Shown: positions 37,957 to 48,052, counted from the stretch's first letter. The stretch is DNA of 64,000 nucleotides from an uncultured Catenibacillus sp. (GCA_934339005.1 CAKRHR010000007.1:1-64000), one strand, 5' to 3'. Numbers and translations: made by a program. The notes: generated from the sequence alone by a model not told the origin.

Positions 37957-40900
37957 TTATTTTCTTCGAAACATGTTTCTTTTTATCGCAAAAGCCATCA
38001 ATACGGCTGCAAATGATATGCATAAAATCAGCACAGCAGGTAAAGCATTAAATGTATCGCCGGTTTTTACAGAATTCTGATTCTGAGTTCCTTTGTCGTC
38101 CTGTTTTGGATTATTCTTGTTGCCATTGTCCTGTTTACCATTATCTGTTTTACCATTGTCTGACTTGCCATCATCCTTCTTGCCGTCATCTTTTTTGCCA
38201 TCGTCTTTGACTGCTTCAATCGTGTATGTCCATGTAAGTGAACCTGTAAAATTACTGTTTTCTTTTGCTGTAATCGTCATTGTATATGTGCCTGCTTCTG
38301 TCGCTGTATTACCTGTGATTTCATAGGCATCTGCAGGAACTTCCTGACCATTAAGCATAATTTTAATCTTCTGTGTCTGAGCTTCGCCTGTATATTTCAA
38401 TGTATTTTCAAGAATCACCTGAACATCTTTAATACCAGCCCGCTGGACGATAAATGTTGCTGTCGCACCATATACTTCAAGACTGTAATTCGGATTTGAA
38501 ACAGTCGCAGTCACAGTATATGTACCTGCCAGTTTTGGCACTTCTGTTGTGTTCACCTGCGTTCCGTCATATGCTGTTCCCTGATATGTCAATGTCACTT
38601 CAGGCTGTTCAATGCCGTCAAGTCCGTTTAAGACAACCGTTGCAGGAACAATCTCTCCATTATAAGTACCACCGTTTGGTGTTATTGTTGCTAAAATTTT
38701 CTTTTTCGCAATCGTAACTTCTAATGCAGTAGCTTCTGTTTCTCCGTGGCCTTCTCCTCTGACAGCTTTGTAATAAACTATATATGTGCCAGCATCTGTC
38801 GCTGTTGGTACTTCCTCCTGCCAGTCACGATCACCAACTTTGTACATGATCTTACCTTCCGGTGTTGAACCGGCATTCACCAGTGCCTGTGGATTTGCAT
38901 TATATGTCAGATTCTCCACAACGGTTGGTGCAATCACATCTGCATGATCTACTGTCAATGTATATCTGACTTCTGCCGCCTTGTACATATCTGTCTGTGC
39001 TGATTTGACAATAATTTCTGTTGTGCCCGGTTCATGTGCTGTAATTTCACCGGTTCTGACATCGACAGATGCAATTTCAGGATGTGTACTTTCATAAGAA
39101 ATCTCAGCATTGCCAAGCACTGTAACTTCGCGGGCACCTAACACCTGTGTACAGTAAGCACTTCTTTGTGTACAATCCGTAACAATGGACTGATCCAGAC
39201 GTTCCACCGCAGGATAACGTACTGTAAATGTATATGTCTGTTTGTCAGCACTGAGTCCCTGTCCTTCTTTTACAAGGATTTCTACATTTGAATTTAATGT
39301 ATCCTCTGAAATCACCGGATTTTCTTCAATATTTTCCCATGAATATACTAAAATATTCTTTATACCAAATGTATCATCAAAATGCTTGCTTTCACTTCCT
39401 GAGCCATCTGCACTCCATACACCTAAAGTGACTGTCAGTTCAGGCACATCATCTGCAGACCATTTGTTGTTGACCGTGTCTGTATAACCACTCCATACAG
39501 CATCAACCACATGGCTGTCTTCATTTCGGAACGTCGCATAAGAGTCTTCGACTTTCTCACCAATCCACGGTTCGTTGGCAACAATCAGATTGCCTTTGTC
39601 ATCTGCTCTTTGTGATACTGCAATATATGTACCATTATATTTCTTAGATTTTCTTAGTATATACTTGCCACCCTGTGTATCTGACAACTGCAAAACAGAT
39701 ACAAGACCGGCAATACCTTCTTCACTGACACCTGTCACTTCAATCACATTCTGCCCTTTTTCCGGTGTCATGGACACTGTCATTGTATCCTGCTCCAAAA
39801 CGGCTCCGGTCACTCTGCTTGGACTATTCTTCACAGGCACAAGAGTATTATTGCCGACAACTGCCAACTGTTCTGTCAAAAATCTTCCGGACAATATTGT
39901 GTTTACCAGTTCAAGACGGTTTGCCGTCAAAGTGCCACTGATATTAGAATTCATGACACGTAAATCTGTCACTGTGTTATACTGATTTGTTGCCTGAATA
40001 CTACCTGTACAATTGACAATATTTAATGAATCTGTTGCACCTCTGTCATAAATACCTATTGTCAGATTGTCCAGCACTACAGAATCCAGTGACACAGTCA
40101 CACCACTGCCACTGATAAATGTGTAGCTTGTACTTGGTGCAAATTTGTAAGTATGTCCGTCATCACTTTTAATCGTCACACTCTTATCCAGATTTGCCGC
40201 GCCACTGTAATCATTCAGCAAAACAACGGTACCGTTTGCTTCTACATTTTCAAGCGCCGTCTGTAATGTCTTTACAGGATTTTCTCTCTTATCACCGATA
40301 TTCTGATTATTGCCGTTGACCGCATCCACATAGACAATATTCACTAATTTTTTCTGTACAGTACCAGTTGCATCAAGACTACTTGAATAACTATTTAAAT
40401 TCGGTTTCATCACATATGGTTTTTTCGCGCTTAATGTTAATTTTAAAGTGCCTGATTTTGTTAAAGTCGGACTCGGAATATCATCATATACCGTAAATGA
40501 ACTTGCATTTTTCCACTGGAATTTGAAAGCCGCAGCCAAATCAACACCATCTATAATATTTGTAATGACAGGTGTAATCGTATCGCCAACATACATGGTT
40601 TCCGGCAGGCTGACGGTTGCTGCTACAGATAAATCTTTAAGGACATTGATTTTATAATTTGTATCAGCAAACATTGATGATGGCACTGTGCCGTAACTAA
40701 TATAAGTATCAGATGTTGTTGAAAACGTACCACTACCCTGTGTTACTGCTGTCCAAAAACACTGACCTCTTGTACTGATCACTTTAATACTTCCGTTATT
40801 GGTAATTTTACCGGAAACAACCGCACTTGACATAAAATCAAATGGGCTGACATCAAATGTACCACCATTTTCAATCGTTAACTGACTGACATTCAATGTA

Positions 40901-41319
40901 TCCTTATAAGCACTCCATTTAAAGGTGCTGCCATTTTTAACACAAATTGTTTTTGACGTACTCAAAGGATCTGAATATGTGATATTTCCAGTAATATTAA
41001 TTATCTGAATACTGTCATCTTTTAAAGCAGCTCTAAAATCACTTAAGGTGGCAACATCTTTTTCGCCTGCATTTGCCTGTACCGCAGTTTCATTTGCCTG
41101 CACTACAACCGCCTGATCACTTTCCGATTCATCCAATTGATTTTGAATGTTCTCATCCTCCTGCGTTTCTGATTCAGCCGTGCTTTCAGATATCTCACTT
41201 TCTTCATCCACCTGATACTGTCCACTTGCCGGCGTTTCTTCCTGAGCAAATGCAGTACCCGGCATCATTGAAAATATCATGCCAACCGTGAGTGCTAAAC
41301 TTAATACTCTTCTTTTCAT
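37957..41319 (-). CDS. Large secreted surface protein with sortase-type C-terminus
   Basis: 1120 residues. Signal peptide of about 25 (MKRRVLSLALTVGMIFSMMPGTAFA), then an acidic Gln/Glu-rich stretch. A beta-helix-like region (about 90-490, with repeated short strands and a TIKSDDGHTYKF turn) follows. Next is a Big_2-like Ig domain (YESTHPEIASVDVRTGEITAHEPG near 770), then three MBG/YDG-like Ig repeats (NLTYNANPQALVNAG; GGTYNGEIVPATVVL; NTLKYTGEAQTQKI). A linker of DDGK/DNGK repeats precedes SVKTGD, a hydrophobic helix and RRK, which looks like a variant LPxTG sorting signal. Likely an adhesin or cell-wall protein. The regulator gene is 25 bases upstream on the same strand. AGGAGG precedes the ATG. 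Confidence 0.88.
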   Translation of the reverse strand: MKRRVLSLALTVGMIFSMMPGTAFAQEETPASGQYQVDEESEISESTAESETQEDENIQNQLDESESDQAVVVQANETAVQANAGEKDVATLSDFRAALKDDSIQIINITGNITYSDPLSTSKTICVKNGSTFKWSAYKDTLNVSQLTIENGGTFDVSPFDFMSSAVVSGKITNNGSIKVISTRGQCFWTAVTQGSGTFSTTSDTYISYGTVPSSMFADTNYKINVLKDLSVAATVSLPETMYVGDTITPVITNIIDGVDLAAAFKFQWKNASSFTVYDDIPSPTLTKSGTLKLTLSAKKPYVMKPNLNSYSSSLDATGTVQKKLVNIVYVDAVNGNNQNIGDKRENPVKTLQTALENVEANGTVVLLNDYSGAANLDKSVTIKSDDGHTYKFAPSTSYTFISGSGVTVSLDSVVLDNLTIGIYDRGATDSLNIVNCTGSIQATNQYNTVTDLRVMNSNISGTLTANRLELVNTILSGRFLTEQLAVVGNNTLVPVKNSPSRVTGAVLEQDTMTVSMTPEKGQNVIEVTGVSEEGIAGLVSVLQLSDTQGGKYILRKSKKYNGTYIAVSQRADDKGNLIVANEPWIGEKVEDSYATFRNEDSHVVDAVWSGYTDTVNNKWSADDVPELTVTLGVWSADGSGSESKHFDDTFGIKNILVYSWENIEENPVISEDTLNSNVEILVKEGQGLSADKQTYTFTVRYPAVERLDQSIVTDCTQRSAYCTQVLGAREVTVLGNAEISYESTHPEIASVDVRTGEITAHEPGTTEIIVKSAQTDMYKAAEVRYTLTVDHADVIAPTVVENLTYNANPQALVNAGSTPEGKIMYKVGDRDWQEEVPTATDAGTYIVYYKAVRGEGHGETEATALEVTIAKKKILATITPNGGTYNGEIVPATVVLNGLDGIEQPEVTLTYQGTAYDGTQVNTTEVPKLAGTYTVTATVSNPNYSLEVYGATATFIVQRAGIKDVQVILENTLKYTGEAQTQKIKIMLNGQEVPADAYEITGNTATEAGTYTMTITAKENSNFTGSLTWTYTIEAVKDDGKKDDGKKDDGKSDNGKTDNGKQDNGNKNNPKQDDKGTQNQNSVKTGDTFNALPAVLILCISFAAVLMAFAIKRNMFRRK

Positions 41320-41344
41320 ATTGTTCCTCCTTTAGACCTGTGGT

Positions 41345-43696
41345 CTATATTAATTTTCTTTTTCTTGCTTCCGCAATCGCTGCAGTTTTATTGTTTACGC
41401 CCAGTTTTCGATAATTTTCTCTGCAATGATACTTTACCGTTGCTTCCGATAAATTCATTTTTTCTGCAATTGCTGCAGAGGATAATCCCTGCGACTGTAA
41501 TTTTAAAATTTTAACTGCATTTTCACTTAACGCTGAATAGCTTGTCTGGTGATCATTCAGGTATTGCGGATAAAAATCCTGCATCTGATTCACTTCTTCA
41601 AGCACCTGCTGTTTAAAGTTTTCATTTTTCCATTCAAATTGCTCTTTTTCAAATATCTGAGCTAATACAGGACCTTCTCTCGTAAACAACCGTACCAACT
41701 CGTATTGTTCTGCCTGACTGATACATTTTTGAAGATTGTCTTTCCATTTTTCCTGTCCTGTACAATACTGTATCAGCGCAAGCAATAATGTTGCTTCCAT
41801 ATGTATATATGTTCTTTGCATCACTTCCGTATAATATAAAATCTGCTGAACAAGACAATACGCGGCCTCAAACTTCTCAAGCCGTATATAAACCCTTACT
41901 TTTGTTAAATATCCAAAACGGTCCAGACCACAAAATTCTTTATGTTCATCCGGTGCCTTTTGCAGCCATTCCAGTCCATCATCGCCTGTGTATAACCGCA
42001 CTCTGCATATAAATGCATCTATGTTTTGCAAAAGATTCGGTGCTTCTTTGCAGGCACGATCTCTAAAAGCAAATAGTGTTGTCAATGCACCTTCCACATC
42101 ATTTTTCATGACCGACAACCAGGCAAGAATCCCTGTACCCACAAAAATCTGTTCCAATTTTCCACCGCTGTCCGCTTCCATCTTGCCTTTTTCCACATGA
42201 GAAAAGATTTCAAATATATCCTTACCTGTTTCAAAATAATATTCTGCCACGAGCATAGATACAAGACCTCTGCCATATCTGCCCAGTACAAATTCTGCAC
42301 ATTTTCCAATATGCGTCAGCTCTTTTTTGTCATATTGTAGCCACTCACATAAATCTTTGCCGCCATTCATGATTGATGGCAAGTTACTCGTTGCCGATAA
42401 TTCCGGCAATACGATCTGCCTTTCTTTGATTAGTAACCGGGCTTCCTCCAAAAGTGCTGGCATATCCGCCAGACCTCTGTGCGGTAGTGCAATTCTTAAA
42501 TAAATCAACCGGCTTTGTGCTTCTTTTTTCTGGCTTCCTGAATGATTTTTTGCATAGGCTTCCAACTTCTGATACCATCGCTCACTGTCTTCAATATTCA
42601 TCAACATGGATTGCAGCAAGCTCATACTCGCCATCAATATCGGACTTTTCTCAATGACATCTTCGGATAATGCCATATAATATCTTCGCAATTCATAATA
42701 ATGTCCACCGGATGGATTCTTTCTTGCATTGGAAATAAGCAGTCTTGAGATACTGTCCATATCGTTATATTCTTCATACATCGTCAGTGCTTTAAGCACC
42801 TGATTGTCCAGTTCATAATAAAGTCCCGCCGTATAATAAAGCCGTTTGATCTGTTCGGTGGTTCGTTTTCTGTGCAGCCGCTGCTTCATGGATTGCCGCA
42901 TCGCCCATCGGCATTGCCAGATACCCGCGTCGCCCCGGATTTCGAAAAAATTTCCTGTTTCTTCAGCCCTTGCAATCAACTGCTCGACATCGCTTCTTCC
43001 TGTAAGCATTGATGCCAGCTTCACTGTGAAGAATTCCACAATTGATATATCCATGAAAAATTCCTGGAGTTCCACATCCCACTGCTCATAAACATGCATT
43101 TCAAGGAAATCCCACTGTCGTTTCAGTGTTCGGTCCAAATCACCTTTTTCCATCACATAAAAAACTAACGACATTGGGTTGCCTCCGCCCACATTCCATG
43201 CTGCCCTGTGCTGTTCATCCGTTAAATACAATCCATACTGACTCACATATGCCTTTTGTTCTTCCAGTGTCAGCAAGAAATCTTCTTCTGGAATCTCCTC
43301 GAAAATATATTTTCCCCGAAGCGGCAAAAGCCATCTTGGAAATGGACATCTGGCAATCAATATCAGCCACACACTGTCCTGTGCCAGAAATTCCTGAATT
43401 TTTTGAAAATAAGCATTTCGTTCCAAAGCATCTGTAACTTCCTGAAGATCATCAATCACCACAATCTGCTCTGTCGTCTGCACTTTAACGATCAACTGTT
43501 CTACCTGTATTTTGGCTGCACTGTAATAACTGCATTTTTTCATATTAAGATTATGCAAAATCAATGCCGTCTTTCCAATGCCGGTCACACCATACAAATA
43601 CAGCGGTGTGCGAAATTTATGTGCAGATTTCAATTTATGAACCGCCTTTGGGGGGCATATGTATTTTTCGTCTGTCGTTCGTGTATTCTTTTGCAT
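41345..43696 (-). CDS. MalT-like STAND ATPase regulator with LuxR HTH
   Basis: 783 residues. Walker A YGVTGIGKTALIL (36-43), Walker B IVVIDDLQEV near 77-84, a winged-helix and TPR-like helical middle, and a C-terminal LuxR HTH (about 722-783, with GLSSAAIAEKMNLSEATVKYH). Such large one-component regulators switch on when a ligand binds. The surface protein follows 25 bases later and is probably its target and operon partner. A palindrome near its promoter suggests self-control. Confidence 0.9.
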   Translation of the reverse strand: MQKNTRTTDEKYICPPKAVHKLKSAHKFRTPLYLYGVTGIGKTALILHNLNMKKCSYYSAAKIQVEQLIVKVQTTEQIVVIDDLQEVTDALERNAYFQKIQEFLAQDSVWLILIARCPFPRWLLPLRGKYIFEEIPEEDFLLTLEEQKAYVSQYGLYLTDEQHRAAWNVGGGNPMSLVFYVMEKGDLDRTLKRQWDFLEMHVYEQWDVELQEFFMDISIVEFFTVKLASMLTGRSDVEQLIARAEETGNFFEIRGDAGIWQCRWAMRQSMKQRLHRKRTTEQIKRLYYTAGLYYELDNQVLKALTMYEEYNDMDSISRLLISNARKNPSGGHYYELRRYYMALSEDVIEKSPILMASMSLLQSMLMNIEDSERWYQKLEAYAKNHSGSQKKEAQSRLIYLRIALPHRGLADMPALLEEARLLIKERQIVLPELSATSNLPSIMNGGKDLCEWLQYDKKELTHIGKCAEFVLGRYGRGLVSMLVAEYYFETGKDIFEIFSHVEKGKMEADSGGKLEQIFVGTGILAWLSVMKNDVEGALTTLFAFRDRACKEAPNLLQNIDAFICRVRLYTGDDGLEWLQKAPDEHKEFCGLDRFGYLTKVRVYIRLEKFEAAYCLVQQILYYTEVMQRTYIHMEATLLLALIQYCTGQEKWKDNLQKCISQAEQYELVRLFTREGPVLAQIFEKEQFEWKNENFKQQVLEEVNQMQDFYPQYLNDHQTSYSALSENAVKILKLQSQGLSSAAIAEKMNLSEATVKYHCRENYRKLGVNNKTAAIAEARKRKLI

Positions 43697-43763
43697 CTTA
43701 CTCTACCCCTGATTTTACAATTTCATATTTATTTTAATTTTACCAAATTTTCTTTTTACATGG

Positions 43764-43820
43764 AACTATCCAAACGGATAGTTTGATACGAATATATCTG
43801 TTACCTGTATTTTTTATCAA
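43764..43820 (-). promoter_or_regulatory. Promoter and palindrome of the MalT-like gene
   Basis: TTGATA (43820-43815), 18 bases, TATATT (43796-43791). A perfect inverted repeat AACTATCC-AAAC-GGATAGTT (43764-43783) lies just after the -10, near the start of transcription. It is a likely operator, and repression by the gene's own product is possible. Confidence 0.6.
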
Positions 43821-43882
43821 TATGTTTTTCGTCTTTAAAAACTAAATTTTTATAAAAATTTCCCACTTTTTTAATTTTTTAC

Positions 43883-43911
43883 TTTACAAACAGGTTATAT
43901 GCGTTTACAAT
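43883..43911 (+). promoter_or_regulatory. Strong promoter of the small ORF
   Basis: TTTACA (43883-43888), 17 bases, TACAAT (43906-43911), about 50 bases before the ATG at 43961. Confidence 0.7.
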
Positions 43912-43960
43912 AGGACTCAGTGACAAGCTATTCAAATACAAAGAACAGGAGGTAGGAATT

Positions 43961-44065
43961 ATGACAATGAACGGTTACATCACTTTAGTGAATGGTATCG
44001 CCGCGCATAAGTATGGCGATGATTTCAATTTAACAATGTCTGCCTGCCTCAGGATTTGCGTCTGA
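43961..44065 (+). CDS. Small peptide of 34 residues, unknown
   Basis: Reads MTMNGYITLVNGIAAHKYGD then DFNLTMSACLRICV. AGGAGG lies 8 bases before the ATG, and a near-consensus promoter and a terminator flank it, so it is probably made. It has a CLRIC motif near the end and no signal peptide. The stop is TGA TGA in tandem. The same frame stays open after the two stops for 22 more codons (FQNIDFVFQDLMHLSDDVVH...), so an ancestral 58-codon protein cut by stops is possible. Peptide pheromone, small regulator or leader are other options. The ABC exporter genes follow after two terminators. Confidence 0.5.
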   Translation: MTMNGYITLVNGIAAHKYGDDFNLTMSACLRICV

Positions 44066-44186
44066 TGATTTCAAAACATTGATTTTGTTTTTCAGGATTT
44101 GATGCATCTGTCAGATGATGTCGTTCATGTGAATTAGATTTTGACTATTTCATTATTTCATTAATCATTTGGTAACGATTTTGAAT

Positions 44187-44215
44187 GCAGGTATTATGTG
44201 TGCCTGCGTTTTTTT
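44187..44215 (+). terminator. Terminator after the small ORF
   Basis: GCAGG-TATTATGTGTG-CCTGC followed by GTTTTTTT. It closes a short transcript of about 300 nt. Confidence 0.75.
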
Positions 44216-44229
44216 GTGCCATTTTTTTC

Positions 44230-44273
44230 AAAAGACCGCACTGCCGCTCTCACCCGGTATCGCGGTCTTTTTT
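44230..44273 (+). terminator. Second terminator before the ABC genes
   Basis: AAAGACCGC / GCGGTCTTT arms with a 22-nt loop and a TTT tail, only 15 bases after the first. Doubling suggests the small transcript is kept apart from the exporter genes. Confidence 0.7.
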
Positions 44274-44302
44274 CGTATGATTTTCGTATCATTTTCGTAT
44301 GC
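44270..44302 (+). repeat. Three tandem 11-bp repeats
   Basis: TTTTCGTATGA, TTTTCGTATCA, TTTTCGTATGC in direct tandem (44270-44280, 44281-44291, 44292-44302). One repeat per helical turn places them on one DNA face, as protein-binding sites often are. They lie 160 bases before the exporter genes; I see no consensus promoter in 44303-44455. Confidence 0.7.
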
Positions 44303-44464
44303 ATGGAAATTTTTGTTGCGCCTTTCTGTGAAACGATGTACGTATCAAACACCCAAATATTGCATGATTACCGGCACAGCTTCTGCCACGGATACAAATT
44401 CTAACACAGCATTGTTCACATTCACAAAAGTAGCACTTAAACATTTACATCAAAGGAGGGTCTT

Positions 44465-46267
44465 ATGAAACGAATAGGAAAATACATGGCTAAATACTGG
44501 TACATGTATCTGGCGGCGATTGTATTTCTGCTGCTTGGCATCTTATTTGACGTTGCTGTACCTCAGGTGATTCAGCACATCATTGATGATGTCTTAATTG
44601 GTGGAAATCATTCGATTTTAATCTGGTTCTTGATTGCACTGTTTATTCTTGGTGCAGGCCGCGGTATTTTCAAATATCTGCAGGAATTTACTGGTGACTG
44701 CATCGGTGTCAAAATTTCCAGAGATATACGCCGCACATTATTTAAACATATTGAACATATGCCGATGAGCTTTTTTGCAAAAAACAACACCGGCGAACTG
44801 ATGGCACGTATTAAAGAAGACGTTGAGCGTATATGGGATGCGGTCGGTTTTGTCGGACTTTTATGCGCTGAAGCCATCATCCATACGATTGTCGTTATCG
44901 TCTGCATGCTGCGCATCAGTCCGATTTTATCGCTGATTCCGCTGTGTATCATGCCGATTGTCGGTTATATCGCCATCCGTCTGGAAAAAAGTCTTGATAA
45001 AGTCTACGATGATATCAGTGAAGAAAATGCTGTGTTAAATACGGTCGCACAGGAAAATATTACCGGTGTGCGTACAGTTAAGGCATTTTCAAGAGAAAGC
45101 TATGAAATCCAGAAATTTAAAAAACACAACCGCCGTTACTATGAGCTCAATATGAATCAGGCGCGTGTGATGGCAAAATATAATCCGAATATTTCATTTT
45201 TAACGCGTGTTCTTCTGCTGCTTTCTGTCTGCGCAGGCGGTTTGCTTGTTGTTTTAAGTAAAATCAGCCTTGGTCAGCTCACAGCTTTTATCGAATACGC
45301 TAACAATATTGTATGGCCAATGGAAATTCTTGGCTGGGTTACAAATGCGATGGCTGCCGCTGTGGCTTCAAATAAAAAGATTAACAAAATTCTTGATGAA
45401 GTCCCAAATATCCAGTCACCAAAAGAACCTGAAACACCAGAGCATATCAACGGTCATCTCACATTTTCACACGTTGGTTATCAGTCAGGCTCTCAGGATA
45501 TTCTTTCGGACATCAGCTTCGATATTCCTGCCGGCAAAACACTTGGTATCATGGGTATGACAGGCTCCGGCAAATCCACTCTTGTCAACCTGACGGAACG
45601 TTTCAGTGATGTGACAAGCGGTGTCATTGAGATTGATGGCATTGATATCCGCAATATGGATTTGCAGCAGCTTCGAAACAGTCTGGCCGTTGTCATGCAG
45701 GATGTATTCTTATTTTCAGATACGGTCAATGAAAATATCCGCATCGGCAATCGTGATCATCTGGATGCAGACGCTATTCAAAACGCTTCTGCTATGGCAA
45801 GTGCCGATGAATTTGTTTCAAAATTGCCGGAAGGTTACGACACAGTCATAGGTGAACGCGGCGTTGGTCTTTCCGGCGGTCAGAAGCAACGCTTAAGTAT
45901 TGCCCGTGCCCTTGCAAAGAATGCTTCGATTTTGATTCTGGATGATGCAACTTCTGCCCTGGATATGGAAACAGAACATGAATTACAGCAGAAATTAAAA
46001 GATGTCAACTGCACAAAAGTCATCATCGCGCACCGTATTTCTGCAGTGCGCCATGCCGATGAAATTATCATTTTACAGGATGGTAAAATCGCCGAACGCG
46101 GTACACACGAAAGCCTGATGCAGAAAAGGGGACTTTATTATCAGACATATTCTGTACAGTACGAAGCGCCGGAGGACAACACCTTCTCAGATTTATCTAC
46201 CGTCCAGGCTGCACAAAACAGCCCAACAAAAACGCTTACAGAAACGGAGGTGAGCTCATGTCAGTAA
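44465..46267 (+). CDS. ABC exporter half-transporter, degenerate ATP-site subunit
   Basis: 600 residues: six membrane helices in 1-310, then the ATP-binding domain. Walker A GMTGSGKST (363-371) and signature LSGGQ (469-473) are canonical, but the residue after Walker B is Asp instead of the catalytic Glu (ILDDATSALD, D494). This is the hallmark of the inactive site in heterodimeric multidrug-type exporters. AAAGGAGGG precedes the ATG. The next gene encodes the partner and overlaps by 10 bases. Confidence 0.94.
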   Translation: MKRIGKYMAKYWYMYLAAIVFLLLGILFDVAVPQVIQHIIDDVLIGGNHSILIWFLIALFILGAGRGIFKYLQEFTGDCIGVKISRDIRRTLFKHIEHMPMSFFAKNNTGELMARIKEDVERIWDAVGFVGLLCAEAIIHTIVVIVCMLRISPILSLIPLCIMPIVGYIAIRLEKSLDKVYDDISEENAVLNTVAQENITGVRTVKAFSRESYEIQKFKKHNRRYYELNMNQARVMAKYNPNISFLTRVLLLLSVCAGGLLVVLSKISLGQLTAFIEYANNIVWPMEILGWVTNAMAAAVASNKKINKILDEVPNIQSPKEPETPEHINGHLTFSHVGYQSGSQDILSDISFDIPAGKTLGIMGMTGSGKSTLVNLTERFSDVTSGVIEIDGIDIRNMDLQQLRNSLAVVMQDVFLFSDTVNENIRIGNRDHLDADAIQNASAMASADEFVSKLPEGYDTVIGERGVGLSGGQKQRLSIARALAKNASILILDDATSALDMETEHELQQKLKDVNCTKVIIAHRISAVRHADEIIILQDGKIAERGTHESLMQKRGLYYQTYSVQYEAPEDNTFSDLSTVQAAQNSPTKTLTETEVSSCQ

Positions 46268-48036
46268 ATTCTTACAAACAGGATGAAGTTCAAAAAGACG
46301 TTAAAAAAAGTGCCACACTCTGGCGATTATACAAATACTTATTTGTTTATAAAAAGAAAATTGCCGTTGTTCTTGCAATCATGGCTGTGACGGTTGTCAT
46401 CGCCCTTGTCAATCCGCTGATTATCGAGCGCGCCGTCAATGTTCATGTTGCCAACCATGATATCTCCGGTCTGCTTAAATTAACGATTTTTGCACTGGCT
46501 ATTAATATTATCTGGTTGATTGGTGTCAAACTGCGAACAATTATGATGGCTAAGATTTCAAATGAAATCGTTTTGACTATCCGTGAGGAATTATATACAC
46601 ATATTCAGACACTTGGTCTTCGTTTTTTTGACGGCCGACCGACAGGTAAAATTCTTGCCCGTGTCATCGGCGATGTCAATTCATTAAAGGATATGATGTC
46701 CGACAGTGTCACAACACTGATTCCTGATGCACTGACAGTCATCTGTGTTATTTTGATTATGATTATCAAAAATCCAATGCTGGCACTCTCTGCAATTGCA
46801 ACACTGCCGATTCTTGGTTTTGGTATGTATCTTGTTATGATTCGCGGACACAAACGCTGGCAGCAGGTGCGCCAGAAAAATTCAAACATCAACGCTTATG
46901 TACATGAGAATTTTTCAGGTATTAAAGTTGTTCAGAGTTTTTGTGCCGAGGGCGAATCCGAAGCAGCTTTTGAAACGGTTCTTGTGGAACATCAGAATGC
47001 ATTTATCCGTGCCTGCCGTCTTGCCGATGGCTTTGGTCCGGTTATTGATGTGACCTGGGGTATTGGCGGATTTCTTCTATATTATATAGGTATTCAGATT
47101 CTGGATTTTGGTCCGACAGATGTTGGTACATTTCTGGCATTTGCTACTTATTTAAATATGTTCTGGAGTCCGATCCGTAATCTTGCCAACCTATATAATA
47201 AAATCGTCAACAATATTTCCAGTGCAGAGCGTATTTTTGATATTCTTGACACTGAACCTGAGCTTAAGGAAAAAGAGGATGCCGTTGACCTTCCTGAAAT
47301 TCAGGGCGAGGTTAAATTCGACCATGTAACTTTTGCTTACCCGGATGAACCGGACAGAGATATTATCCGCGACATCTGCTTTACTGCAAAGCCCGGTGAA
47401 ACCATTGCCCTTGTTGGTCCAACAGGTGCCGGTAAAACAACAATTGTCAATCTTGTCAGCCGATTTTATGATGTCAAATCCGGACATATCCTGATTGACG
47501 GTTACGATGTGAATGATATTACAATTCATAGTCTGCGCAGCCAGATGGGTATTATGACTCAGGAAAATTTTCTGTTTTCGGGCACGATTCGTGAAAATCT
47601 GACTTACGGCAAGCTAAATGCCACGGATGAAGAAATTGTCCGCGCTACAAAAGCTGTAGGTATTCACGATTTCATTATGAAGCAGGAAAAAGGTTATGAT
47701 ACTGAACTTAATGGCAGCGACAGTTTATCCGCGGGTCAGCGACAGTTGATTTCCTTTGCCAGAACCCTGATCAGTGACCCTCGTATTCTGATACTTGATG
47801 AAGCAACTTCAAGTATTGATACACACACTGAACTTCTTGTTCAAAAAGGCATCGCCACACTGCTGCAGGGCCGTACATCATTTGTTGTGGCTCACCGCCT
47901 ATCTACCATAAAAAAAGCTGACCATATCTTCGTCGTTGACAACCACCAGATTCTTGAACGTGGTACACACGAAGAACTTCTTAAACAAAAAGGTGCTTAT
48001 TATGAACTGTATAATGCACAGTTTCAAAATTTATAA
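46258..48036 (+). CDS. ABC exporter half-transporter, catalytic-site subunit
   Basis: 592 residues, six-helix membrane domain and ATP-binding domain. Walker A GPTGAGKTT (387-395), Walker B with catalytic Glu (ILDEATSSID, E515), and an altered signature LSAGQ (490-494). The altered signature completes the degenerate site with the Asp subunit, so the two form one asymmetric exporter. Substrate unknown: drugs, lipids or peptides. GGAGGTGA lies before its ATG inside the previous gene. Confidence 0.94.
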   Translation: MSVNSYKQDEVQKDVKKSATLWRLYKYLFVYKKKIAVVLAIMAVTVVIALVNPLIIERAVNVHVANHDISGLLKLTIFALAINIIWLIGVKLRTIMMAKISNEIVLTIREELYTHIQTLGLRFFDGRPTGKILARVIGDVNSLKDMMSDSVTTLIPDALTVICVILIMIIKNPMLALSAIATLPILGFGMYLVMIRGHKRWQQVRQKNSNINAYVHENFSGIKVVQSFCAEGESEAAFETVLVEHQNAFIRACRLADGFGPVIDVTWGIGGFLLYYIGIQILDFGPTDVGTFLAFATYLNMFWSPIRNLANLYNKIVNNISSAERIFDILDTEPELKEKEDAVDLPEIQGEVKFDHVTFAYPDEPDRDIIRDICFTAKPGETIALVGPTGAGKTTIVNLVSRFYDVKSGHILIDGYDVNDITIHSLRSQMGIMTQENFLFSGTIRENLTYGKLNATDEEIVRATKAVGIHDFIMKQEKGYDTELNGSDSLSAGQRQLISFARTLISDPRILILDEATSSIDTHTELLVQKGIATLLQGRTSFVVAHRLSTIKKADHIFVVDNHQILERGTHEELLKQKGAYYELYNAQFQNL

Positions 48037-48052
48037 AATTGCATCTTCCACA

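Noticed and set aside
43256..43786. Open frame of 176 codons antisense to the MalT-like gene
   Set aside because: Overlaps the conserved ATP-binding part of the real gene and lacks a promoter and ribosome site.
44063..44131. Reading the tandem TGA in the small ORF as selenocysteine
   Set aside because: Two adjacent Sec codons are without precedent that I know, and no SECIS-like stem directly after the TGA was convincing.
44169..44468. Plus-strand open frame of 99 codons before the ABC genes
   Set aside because: It runs through two strong terminators and the 11-bp repeats, has no ribosome site and no recognisable protein sequence.
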